Shown here piece after piece: positions 27,828-35,468 of a stretch of 64,000 nucleotides of DNA. The stretch covers positions 23,362 through 87,361 of the forward strand of contig NZ_JACXAE010000043.1 in the NCBI RefSeq assembly GCF_014698965.1, written 5' to 3'. Made by a program: the position numbers and the translations under genes. The stretch comes from Iningainema tapete BLCC-T55 (GTDB lineage Bacteria; Cyanobacteriota; Cyanobacteriia; Cyanobacteriales; Nostocaceae). Under the pieces are notes generated by a model that saw only the letters and a program-made list of their open reading frames with translations, searched no databases and was not told the origin of the DNA. Position 1 is the first letter of the stretch. Every line of letters begins with the position of its first letter.

Positions 27828-28037
27828 AAAAACATCACCCCAATTTAATAATTACAGTTTGTTATTGTCGGCAAAAACCTTTAATCATCTACACAACGAT
27901 TAAAATTGATAGTAAATCATAATTTTTTTTTAATTTAAAATTTAAATATTTTTTAATTTCCATCTTGTCAAGCTAATAAAATATAAATTAATAAGCAATA
28001 TAGCAATCCTATTTGAGTTGCAAATGCTAGCTATCAA

Positions 28038-28066
28038 AAACCCGGTTTCTTAAAGAAACCGGGTTT
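28038..28066. repeat. CCCGGTTTCTT-type hairpin repeat
   Basis: AAACCCGGTTTCTT (28038-28051) and AAGAAACCGGGTTT (28053-28066) form a perfect 14-bp stem. It lies in the 487-bp gap 27828-28314 between the regulator and the porin, which holds no other recognised feature. It is preceded by GCAATCCTATTTGAGTT, a sequence that recurs with one change before the hairpin at 54022. A close relative is at 30721-30751. Confidence 0.75.
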
Positions 28067-28314
28067 CTCGGTGTTCGTAAATTATTTACGACTGCTATAT
28101 ATTTATGTTAATTGTTATTTATATAATACTTTTGATTTAAGAACAGGTAAAAAAATCAGTAATTTTTGTTTAAAATTACTGATTTTATAGTTAAAAACGA
28201 TGTAGAGACGTTCCCTCATCCTTCATACAAGGATTGCAGACAACGAACAATTAAATTCGGTTGATGCCTTCTAAATATCGTCGCGTGTTTGATTCCAACG
28301 AGAACCTAAAATAC

Positions 28315-30096
28315 CTAAAAACTGAAGGTCACACGCATAGCTCCTACATAAATGTTATTGTTGTTACTATTATGTTCTGGGTTAAAAATTACAAATGCTC
28401 CAGGGGTGATGGCGATATTGTCAGTCATCCTATAGCGATAGAAAGCTTCCAGATGGTATGAAGTATCCCGATCTTGAAAAAGACTAACATCGTTATCTGT
28501 TACCTTAGGTGGCATACCGAATACGAAACCCAGTAAGCTACCTTTAGAACCAATGTCAGACACACCCAATGTTGCCGCCCAGTTCCAAATGTTTGCGCTA
28601 TCTCCTCTGGTTACATTAGTGGGAGTACCGTCTTCAGCGATCGCAGTCGTATAACCAACCCAACCAGATAGAGAAATTTTCGGGTTGAATCGGAAGTTTG
28701 CTTGTATCCCATAGTGATTAGCAGAAGTTGCAACGTTACCAAAAGGCTGATTAGCAAAAGCACTACCAGTCGTACCGGAGACTTGGACACCACCTGAGGA
28801 ATTATAGTAGGAATGCACGTAGGTAAAACCTAAGTTAATGACATCATTAGGTCGAAATGCCAACTGCGCAAGGGCTGCATAGGAACCATCATCAAGGCCA
28901 AACTTCTGCGCCGGGTTATTGGCAACACCAGGGCGTGTCATATAGCCCAAACTTAAAGCAAGTGCTTTGTTAAAGTTATAGGTGAAAGTCGCTCCTGTAC
29001 CTTCGGCACTTTCCCGGTAGATCGGATTAAAGCGCCCGAATCGGGAAAGCGCACCGTTACCACTTGAGTCAAAGCCAGGGTTAAAGTTGAACATATTGTC
29101 ATTGAACTCACCCCCAGTTGCCGAAACATAGACAACTGCTTGCGACGTTAAGGGGAAGCGGTATTCTAGCTTTTGTAAGAAGGCACTATTGTTTTCATTG
29201 CCGTCATAACCCAATCGCGTCATGTTAGTTCCTGTCACCGCACTACCAAATTGGGTAATGTTGCGAGCTTGCAGACGAGCTTGCAGCCGATCTTTGCCAG
29301 TAAAACTGGTAAGGAAGTTGAGGCGTATACGATTGCCAAAGATAATGTTGGTGTTCAAGTCAGGATTGTTAGCAGTGCTACTAGAAGGAAGAGCTTGTTG
29401 ATCACCAAAAGTATCAGCAATAGTAAAGATAGCTTCACCTACAAGTTTGGTAGTCGTTGAGAATTGATTTGCTTCCAATTGAGCAGTATGCGCTTCTAAA
29501 GTATCCACCCGACCGCGCAGGGTTGCTAGTTCTGGGGAAAACTCTTCTTGCAACCGTTGCAAAATAGCCAAATCTTCTTTTGTGACTAATTGAGCTGTTG
29601 CTGTGGCAATTAGTTCGCTGACTCGATCCAAACAAGCATTTAAACCTGCAGCAAATTCATAACGAGTCATTGGTCGGTTGCCGCGATAAGTACCATTCGG
29701 ATAACCGGCAATACAACCATAGCGTTCAACCAAAGACTGCAATGCTTGGAAAGCCCAGTCTGTTGGTTGTACATCAGAAAATTGGGAAACCGATGTCACT
29801 TGTGATAGAGAATTGTGATTCCCTTGGTTACTGTATCGGTTAACTTGTTCTAAAACTTCAGTGGTTTCTTGAACATTAGCAGTATCCGTAACAGAGGTTT
29901 GAGCAATTTGGATGCTGTCTACGTTCTTCTGCACTATGGTTGCTGGTGTCTCAAGCTGTTTATTGTCTGTGATATTTACTATGTCGATACCAACTTCAGT
30001 CGCTGATGCTTTGGTAGATATGGTGGCATTTGCTGTTAATATGATACCTAAGACAACTGGATACAGTTGTAAGTTATTCCAAAATATTCTGAGCAT
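28315..30096 (-). CDS. SLH-domain OprB-type outer-membrane porin
   Basis: 593 residues. Signal peptide at 1-32 (PVVLGIILTANATISTKASA). An SLH domain follows at about 105-170 (DVQPTDWAFQALQSLVERYG, YPNGTYRGNRPMTRYEFAAG), then a coiled coil (about 175-215) and a beta-barrel ending in aromatic MRVTFSF. This is the common cyanobacterial SLH porin class, often named iron-uptake or OprB porin; it carries small solutes across the outer membrane. Its location between phnF and phnD suggests a role in phosphonate or phosphate entry, which the sequence cannot prove. Confidence 0.92.
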   Translation of the reverse strand: MLRIFWNNLQLYPVVLGIILTANATISTKASATEVGIDIVNITDNKQLETPATIVQKNVDSIQIAQTSVTDTANVQETTEVLEQVNRYSNQGNHNSLSQVTSVSQFSDVQPTDWAFQALQSLVERYGCIAGYPNGTYRGNRPMTRYEFAAGLNACLDRVSELIATATAQLVTKEDLAILQRLQEEFSPELATLRGRVDTLEAHTAQLEANQFSTTTKLVGEAIFTIADTFGDQQALPSSSTANNPDLNTNIIFGNRIRLNFLTSFTGKDRLQARLQARNITQFGSAVTGTNMTRLGYDGNENNSAFLQKLEYRFPLTSQAVVYVSATGGEFNDNMFNFNPGFDSSGNGALSRFGRFNPIYRESAEGTGATFTYNFNKALALSLGYMTRPGVANNPAQKFGLDDGSYAALAQLAFRPNDVINLGFTYVHSYYNSSGGVQVSGTTGSAFANQPFGNVATSANHYGIQANFRFNPKISLSGWVGYTTAIAEDGTPTNVTRGDSANIWNWAATLGVSDIGSKGSLLGFVFGMPPKVTDNDVSLFQDRDTSYHLEAFYRYRMTDNIAITPGAFVIFNPEHNSNNNNIYVGAMRVTFSF

Positions 30097-30408
30097 TTTT
30101 TAATCCTCACATCTTGATTGACTAAATCTGATAAGCTGTGACGCATTTAAAATGTATATTTACTCATTAGGGCCGTCATTTGTCATTAGTCATTTGTCAC
30201 AAAGGACACGCTGACGAAGGACAAAGGACTGTCTTCACGAAAAAATGTTCAATTTAGATGCGTATTAGCTTAGCTTTCCTCTTAAAAATTTCTTACTAGG
30301 AAAAGGAAATGGAATAAAAACTAATTTTTCAGAGGGTAATTCTTAAATTACAGAGTATTTATTAAGTTCCCAGGAGCAATTTTATTAAAAAATTTTTATG
30401 AGCATGTC

Positions 30409-30432
30409 TACACAAGTACAACTACTTGTATA
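30409..30432. promoter_or_regulatory. 24-bp dyad, candidate operator
   Basis: TACACAAGT-N6-ACTTGTATA. The right half matches the left half at eight of nine positions after inversion. The same half-sites with the same six-base spacer occur at 30778-30801 and 17649-17672. Likely binding site of a dimeric regulator, with PhnF a candidate. Confidence 0.5.
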
Positions 30433-30438
30433 AGGTTT

Positions 30439-30472
30439 GTAGTAAGCGCTTTAGCGCTAAAGCGCTTACTAC
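30439..30472. repeat. Perfect 34-bp palindrome
   Basis: GTAGTAAGCGCTTTAGC (30439-30455) is followed directly by its exact reverse complement (30456-30472), with no loop. It lies in the 937-bp gap upstream of phnD, seven bases past the dyad at 30409. Similar AGCGCTTTAGCGCT palindromes are dispersed repeats in Nostocales genomes. Confidence 0.85.
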
Positions 30473-30592
30473 GAGCTAATTTACAAACTTTACTTTTCTT
30501 TACATAGTTGGGTTTATTCGTGCCAATCTACTTACTTAAATCTGAAAAGAATAAGCAGTTAGTATAGTAGTCTTAAATAATTAGTAAGCAAT

Positions 30593-30720
30593 TATAGGAA
30601 TCCGGTTTGATTTTTGAACAAATCTACGTATATGTAGGTAGGGCTATGCCACACAAATCCCAGGTGTGGTGGGCAGTGCCCACCCTACGTGTATTTCAAA
30701 AATCAAATAGAAATCCTATA
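30593..30720. mobile_element. MITE-like element with 26-bp terminal inverted repeats
   Basis: The 128-bp segment starts TATAGGAATCCGGTTTGATT and ends with the near reverse complement, so both ends are 26-bp inverted repeats (22 of 26 match by hand count). The interior holds GGTAGGGC and a GTGGGCAGTGCCCAC palindrome. No open frame and no clear target-site duplication. It fits a miniature non-autonomous element in the phnD upstream gap. Confidence 0.6.
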
Positions 30721-30751
30721 GAAGCCCGGTTTCTTTGAGAAACCGGGCTTC
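30721..30751. repeat. CCCGGTTTCTT-type hairpin repeat
   Basis: GAAGCCCGGTTTCT-TTG-AGAAACCGGGCTTC, a perfect 14-bp stem, abuts the MITE-like element. It is closely related to the hairpin at 28038-28066, on the other side of the porin gene. Confidence 0.75.
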
Positions 30752-30775
30752 TTTGGATGCGTAGAGTTAATTCAA

Positions 30776-30926
30776 GCTATACAAGTAGAGTTGCTTGTAT
30801 ATATTGCCTCATAAGTAACTTTTAATAAAACTACCCCTTGGAATTTAAAAAACAAACCTTAGATTAAAACTAAGACAAATCGAGGTGAGAAATTCTCAAG
30901 TCGTTTTCAAGGGTTCCTGCCTCGCT
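30776..30926 (+). promoter_or_regulatory. Conserved leader element of the phn operon (shared with the icfG-like operon)
   Basis: This block aligns ungapped over 111 bp to 17647-17757. It begins with the dyad TATACAAGT-N6-GCTTGTATA (30778-30801) and ends with a possible stem: ATCGAGGTGAGAA (30879-30891) with TTCCTGCCTCGCT (30914-30926), 11 of 13 pairs counting G-U. The left arm here is the exact reverse complement of the right arm in the other copy, as if both descend from a perfect 13-bp hairpin. It ends 107 bp before phnD. Confidence 0.7.
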
Positions 30927-31033
30927 TATTATCTGACTTCACAAGCTGAAAAGCTTTTATTTCTGAACGTTTTAGCTAAAGAACTTCATACTTCGATTAA
31001 TTAATCCTTTACTTAAGTAGGAGATTTGCGTCT

Positions 31034-31963
31034 ATGTTTTACCGAAAGTTTGTCACTACTGCTGTCGCTGTTTTACCTGTTTTAGCAATCGGTAGTCAGG
31101 TAAATCCTCAAACAATGGGTTCTTTGCTGCAAGGACAATTGAACTTACCAGTGGCTTCAGCTCAAAACCGTCCGATTGTGATGGGGCTAATTCCTGCCGA
31201 AAATAACCAAGAAATGGTGCAAAAATTTGAGCCAATGCGAGCCTACCTGGAAAAGAAACTTAATCGCCCTGTCAAAGTTTTCACCGCTACTGATTATGCA
31301 GGTGTAATTGAAGCCATGAGAAGAGACCGGGTAGACATTGCTTGGTTTGGTCCTCTCTCCTACGTGCTTGCTGAGCAAGAAGCAGGAGCAGAAGCTTTTG
31401 CGGTAGGTGTTCGTAAAAATGGTCAATCCACATACCGCAGTATATTTGTTGTGCCTGGTGATTCACCTATCAAATCTCTGCAAGATTTAAAAGGCAAGAG
31501 TGTTGCCTTTGTCGATCCAGCTTCTACATCTGGAGCACTCGTACCAAGTTTCATCGTTAAGAAAACCACAGGAAAGTTGCCTCAAGAATTTTTCGGTAAG
31601 CTAACTTATGCTGGTTCCCATGATGCTGCCCAACTAGCAGTTAAAAACAGGACTGTAGATGCAGCTGCTGACAACGATATCACTTACGAAAAGATGCTTT
31701 CTCAAGGTTTAATCACCAAACAAAGCAATCGCGTGCTGCTTACCTCTGATCCCTTGCCTGGTTCTCCCCTTGTCTACCGTAACGACTTGGATGCAGCTAC
31801 TAAACAAAAAATTCGGGATGCTATTTTAGGTGCCCACAAAGAAATTCAAGTAACAGGCTACGGCGATCTTCTGCGTTACGATGCGGTTACTCCCAGTAAA
31901 TATCAACCAATTCGGGATATGGTCCAGCAGTTGGGACTCAGACGCGAGCAAATGCTGAAGTGA
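31034..31963 (+). CDS. phnD: Phosphonate ABC transporter, substrate-binding protein
   Basis: 309 residues. A signal peptide (about 1-43, ending VASAQN) is followed by the PhnD fold: VMGLIPAENNQEMVQKFEPM, VDIAWFGPLSYVLAEQEAGA, GKSVAFVDPASTSGALVPS and AAADNDITYEKML. It captures phosphonates or related oxyanions in the periplasm for PhnCEE. It is the first gene of the phn run, with a ribosome binding site AGTAGGAG. The 937-bp upstream gap holds the regulatory and repeat elements listed separately. Confidence 0.95.
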   Translation: MFYRKFVTTAVAVLPVLAIGSQVNPQTMGSLLQGQLNLPVASAQNRPIVMGLIPAENNQEMVQKFEPMRAYLEKKLNRPVKVFTATDYAGVIEAMRRDRVDIAWFGPLSYVLAEQEAGAEAFAVGVRKNGQSTYRSIFVVPGDSPIKSLQDLKGKSVAFVDPASTSGALVPSFIVKKTTGKLPQEFFGKLTYAGSHDAAQLAVKNRTVDAAADNDITYEKMLSQGLITKQSNRVLLTSDPLPGSPLVYRNDLDAATKQKIRDAILGAHKEIQVTGYGDLLRYDAVTPSKYQPIRDMVQQLGLRREQMLK

Positions 31964-31978
31964 TATGTGTTGTTAATT

Positions 31979-32020
31979 GTTAGTAGTTAGTTGTTGCTTG
32001 CTATTCCATTAACTACTAAC
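31979..32020 (+). repeat. Inverted repeat between phnD and phnC
   Basis: GTTAGTAGTTA (31979-31989) and TAACTACTAAC (32010-32020) form an 11-bp stem. Such a hairpin after the binding-protein gene could stabilise phnD mRNA and raise its dose relative to the permease genes, as is common in ABC operons. Confidence 0.5.
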
Positions 32021-32053
32021 ACCCACTACAATTTTTTAAATTTTGAATTGCTT

Positions 32054-32845
32054 ATGTGTTTAATACAACTCAATCAAGTCAGTAAGCGCTACGAAAATGG
32101 GTTTCAAGCTCTGCATCCCACGACATTGACAATCAATTCAGGCGAATTCACTGTCATTCTTGGACCTTCTGGTGCAGGAAAATCTACACTACTACGTCTC
32201 ATTAATGGCTTAGAAACTCCCAGTAGTGGTCAAATTTTCATTGCCGATCGCCAACTAACAAAAGAAAATCGACGTCGCCTTCGCGCTCAAATTGGCATGG
32301 TGTTCCAACAATTTAATTTGGTGGGTCGCTTAAACGTTATGACTAACGTTCTCACCGGAAGACTATATCACCGTTCTTGGTGGGAAAGTCTGTTTTACCT
32401 ATTTCCTAAAAAAGATTATGAATTAGCCCATTGGGCATTAACACGGGTCAATTTGACAGATAAAGCTTGGAATCGCGCCAGCAGACTCTCTGGAGGTCAG
32501 CAGCAACGAGTAGCGATCGCCCGTGTTTTAGCCCAGCAACCCCAGGTGATTCTGGCAGATGAACCTGTAGCCAGTCTCGATCCAGTAACTACTGACGAAA
32601 TTATGCACTTGTTGCAAGATATTTGCAAAAGTGATGGTGTGACTGTAGTTGCAAGCTTACACCAAGTTGGGTTAGCGATGCAGTTTGCCGAACGCATCAT
32701 TGGCATCAATCAAGGTCAAGTTGTTTTTGATGGTACAGCCTGCGAATTATTTCATCAACAAGAAATTCTCGAAACCATTTATCGTCGTCCGGATGGAAGC
32801 TTAGATGAAAACTTTAACATGGAAATGGCATTGGCCAAGTCATAA
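32054..32845 (+). CDS. phnC: Phosphonate ABC transporter, ATP-binding protein
   Basis: 263 residues from ATG at 32054; an upstream in-frame ATG (31991) lies inside the intergenic hairpin and adds non-family residues. Walker A LGPSGAGKSTLLR, signature RLSGGQQQRVAIARVLAQ, Walker B VILADEPVASLD and switch His in ASLHQVG are all present. It drives import of phosphonates through the two PhnE permeases. Its end overlaps phnE by 41 bp. Confidence 0.95.
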   Translation: MCLIQLNQVSKRYENGFQALHPTTLTINSGEFTVILGPSGAGKSTLLRLINGLETPSSGQIFIADRQLTKENRRRLRAQIGMVFQQFNLVGRLNVMTNVLTGRLYHRSWWESLFYLFPKKDYELAHWALTRVNLTDKAWNRASRLSGGQQQRVAIARVLAQQPQVILADEPVASLDPVTTDEIMHLLQDICKSDGVTVVASLHQVGLAMQFAERIIGINQGQVVFDGTACELFHQQEILETIYRRPDGSLDENFNMEMALAKS

Positions 32846-33608
32846 CGGTTTGCCTCCTCTTTCACTAATTGCTTTGCTGTTAGTAATTTTGCTAGCTCTT
32901 GGCAGTACCGCTGCATTGGTGGAAGTGGATTTAGTCCATATCTTTCAATCCACAGGAAGACTGTTTGAGTTTACACGACAATTATTTGCTGTTCCTAATT
33001 GGAGCTATCTGCCAACTCTGGGAACAAAAATGTTGGAAACTTTAGAAATTGCTTTTTTAAGTACAACCCTTGCCCTGATTCTCAGCCTACCTCTAGGAAT
33101 ACTTGCAGCTCGCAACAGCAGTCTTCATCCCATTGTTTACCATTGTAGCCGTAACCTTCTTTCTGTAATGCGTGCTTTACCAGAAGTCGTGTGGGCGCTG
33201 ATATTTGTTTCAGCAGTGGGACTAGGTGCATTACCAGGAGTGATGGCACTCACTTTTGTCACAACTGGCTTCATGGCAAAGTTTTTTGCTGAAAGTATTG
33301 AAGTAGTAAATAGCAAGGCTATTGAGGGAATTACAGCCACAGGTGCAAATTGGTTGCAAGTGATCAACTTCGCAATGCTTCCCCAAGCTTTTCCTGATTT
33401 AATTGGCACAGTTCTCTATATTCTCGACCACAATCTGCGCACAGCAACAATTGTTGGTTTAGTAGGTGCTGGCGGAATTGGCTATGAGCTTGTGACATCA
33501 ATTCGCCTATTTAACTATAGCCAACTCGTCATGATTGTGCTGACGATTTATTTAGCTGTAACTGTGCTGGATCGGGTATCGAACCAATTACGATCGCGAG
33601 TGATATAA
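32805..33608 (+). CDS. phnE: Phosphonate ABC transporter permease (first PhnE)
   Basis: 267 residues with about six membrane segments and the ABC-permease EAA loop (AIEGITATGANWLQVINFAM, followed by LPQAFPDLIG). It forms the membrane channel with the second PhnE. The start overlaps phnC by 41 bp, indicating coupled translation; a slightly later start is possible. The gene for the second permease starts two bases after its stop. Confidence 0.93.
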   Translation: MKTLTWKWHWPSHNGLPPLSLIALLLVILLALGSTAALVEVDLVHIFQSTGRLFEFTRQLFAVPNWSYLPTLGTKMLETLEIAFLSTTLALILSLPLGILAARNSSLHPIVYHCSRNLLSVMRALPEVVWALIFVSAVGLGALPGVMALTFVTTGFMAKFFAESIEVVNSKAIEGITATGANWLQVINFAMLPQAFPDLIGTVLYILDHNLRTATIVGLVGAGGIGYELVTSIRLFNYSQLVMIVLTIYLAVTVLDRVSNQLRSRVI

Positions 33609-33610
33609 AG

Positions 33611-34405
33611 ATGTTAATCAAGAATTCTCAACTTCCGCCTCTGCCTAAAAAACCTGCTAATTTGGTTCCGCTTTGGTTGTGTTTATTATTAATCCTTATC
33701 GGGTTAGTGATTGTCCATTTAGAAATATCATTTGAAACTTTATTTTGGGGTTTTAGTGATATTCTTGAATACTTAGGAAGGTACACATCACCAAACTTTA
33801 GTGCAATTAGTAAGTATCTGGAATTGATGGGGCAAACTTTAGCAATAGCCCTATGGGGAACGGCTTTAGCCTTTAGTATTAGCTTATTCCTGACACCATT
33901 GGCTGCCAAAAATATTTCTCCTTATCCTGTACTTTACAGAATTGTACGCGAGTTGCTGATCTTTTTGCTAGCCTTGCCTGATTTGATTTTAGCGCTGATA
34001 TTTGTAGCAGCTTTAGGTCTTGGTCCTTTACCAGGGGTGTTAGCTTTAGGGTTTCATACAGCAGGGTTCTTGTCTAAGTTTTTTTCAGAAAGTATGGAGC
34101 GAGTTGAACCAGGAGTTTATGAAGCTATTAATGCCACTGGTGCTAACTTTCTTCAACTAGTGATGTTTGCGGCTTGGCCCTCAATTATTCAAGAAGTCGT
34201 TGGCTATACTTTGTATATTTTTGACCGAAATGTTAGAGTAGCAACTGTATTGGGATTGGTGGGAGCCGGAGGAATTGGTTTAGAGTTAAATGCTAATTTG
34301 CGCTTTTTTCAATATGACCAGGCGGCGGCAATAATTATCATTATCCTCATCACAATTGTTACCATTGATTACCTTTCTGGTTTCTTAAGAAGAAAACTTT
34401 CATGA
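33611..34405 (+). CDS. phnE: Phosphonate ABC transporter permease (second PhnE)
   Basis: 264 residues, paralogous to the first PhnE: GALPGV/GPLPGVLALGFHTAGFL, EAA loop VYEAINATGANFLQLVMFAA and terminal VLGLVGAGGIGLEL match in both. Six or so hydrophobic segments. Two PhnE genes in tandem are common in phosphonate operons and give a heterodimeric channel. Its last four bases (ATGA) overlap phnG. Confidence 0.93.
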   Translation: MLIKNSQLPPLPKKPANLVPLWLCLLLILIGLVIVHLEISFETLFWGFSDILEYLGRYTSPNFSAISKYLELMGQTLAIALWGTALAFSISLFLTPLAAKNISPYPVLYRIVRELLIFLLALPDLILALIFVAALGLGPLPGVLALGFHTAGFLSKFFSESMERVEPGVYEAINATGANFLQLVMFAAWPSIIQEVVGYTLYIFDRNVRVATVLGLVGAGGIGLELNANLRFFQYDQAAAIIIIILITIVTIDYLSGFLRRKLS

Positions 34406-34869
34406 AAATTCCTTCTCGATGTCTTTGGATCAGAGCCTTAACTGCTCATTCACCTCATAAGCTTGTATCTTTAGCAGAAGATTTAACCTCCAATATGTCA
34501 GTCAACTATAAATCTTTACCTGAAGCTGGCTTAAGTTTACTGCAAATGGAAGATGGTGTGTTTCACGAACCCTACTATTTAGGAGAAATCCCTGTGGCAA
34601 GTGCGTGGATAGAAATCACCAATTCAAGGGATGAAAGCTTTGAGGGTGCTGCTCAGGTTATGAGTGATTCTGCTGATTTAGCCGTAGCTCTAGCCATATG
34701 TGATGCGATCATGGCTCATCAACTACCGGGGTGGCAAAAAGTTGCCGATTTAATTGACAAAGGAATAGAAAAACGCACTTTGGAAGAAGCTCAACGGGGT
34801 GCAATTTTAGCAAAAACAAAGGTAAATTTTTCTTTGTTGAGTCAGGAAGAAGAAGATGCTGAAGATTGA
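34402..34869 (+). CDS. phnG: C-P lyase complex subunit PhnG
   Basis: 155 residues, the normal size. PhnG is part of the PhnGHIJ core, which couples methylphosphonate-type substrates to ribose triphosphate. Sequence features fit the family: YYLGEIPVASAWIEI, and the central helix DSADLAVALAICDAIMAH. Starts in an ATGA overlap with phnE and overlaps phnH by 14 bp. Confidence 0.93.
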   Translation: MKIPSRCLWIRALTAHSPHKLVSLAEDLTSNMSVNYKSLPEAGLSLLQMEDGVFHEPYYLGEIPVASAWIEITNSRDESFEGAAQVMSDSADLAVALAICDAIMAHQLPGWQKVADLIDKGIEKRTLEEAQRGAILAKTKVNFSLLSQEEEDAED

Positions 34870-35440
34870 TACTATTTGGCTACCAGAAACCCAACAGAAG
34901 ATTTTTCGTAATTTGTTGCATTGTATGAGCTTACCAGGAGAAATTTCTGATTTAAGCGAGTATTTAAATAAATCTTCAGCTTTGGTGGGGGTGTTAGCAA
35001 CACTTTTAGATAAAAGTGTGAGTTGGAGTGATGAAGACGGTTTGGTGAGTCCAAGCGATCGCTACCTACTTCAAGCACCTACCGCCTCTGTAGAAACAGC
35101 AAAATTTGTAGTCAGAAATGCTACTAATCCCCCAGAAAGTCATTTCACACCCAACTTAGGAGAGTTACCCAATCCAGAAACAGGAGCTACCATTATCCTT
35201 CAAGGAACAGCATTAGCTATAGGGAATACAACGCTACAGTTATCAGGTGCTGGCGTGAAAGGAACTCGCTTAGTTAATCTGGCTGGATTTCATCCTGAAT
35301 GGTTCAGGCGGCGTCACGATTGGAACACAAATTTTCCTTTAGGAGTAGACGTGATTTTGGTAGATTCTACTCGAATTATGGCACTACCTAGAACCACTCA
35401 TATTCAAATGAGTTACTTCTCTTCTACTTTGTATGGATAA
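34856..35440 (+). CDS. phnH: C-P lyase complex subunit PhnH
   Basis: 194 residues, normal length. Family pattern: FRNLLHCMSLPGEI near the start, LPNPETGATIILQ in the middle and FPLGVDVILVDSTRIMALPRTT at the end. PhnH is a PLP-transferase-fold-like structural subunit of the C-P lyase core. It overlaps phnG by 14 bp and is separated from phnI by 28 bp. Confidence 0.93.
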   Translation: MLKIDTIWLPETQQKIFRNLLHCMSLPGEISDLSEYLNKSSALVGVLATLLDKSVSWSDEDGLVSPSDRYLLQAPTASVETAKFVVRNATNPPESHFTPNLGELPNPETGATIILQGTALAIGNTTLQLSGAGVKGTRLVNLAGFHPEWFRRRHDWNTNFPLGVDVILVDSTRIMALPRTTHIQMSYFSSTLYG

Positions 35441-35468
35441 ATCCAAAATCTAAAATTCAAAATCAATT

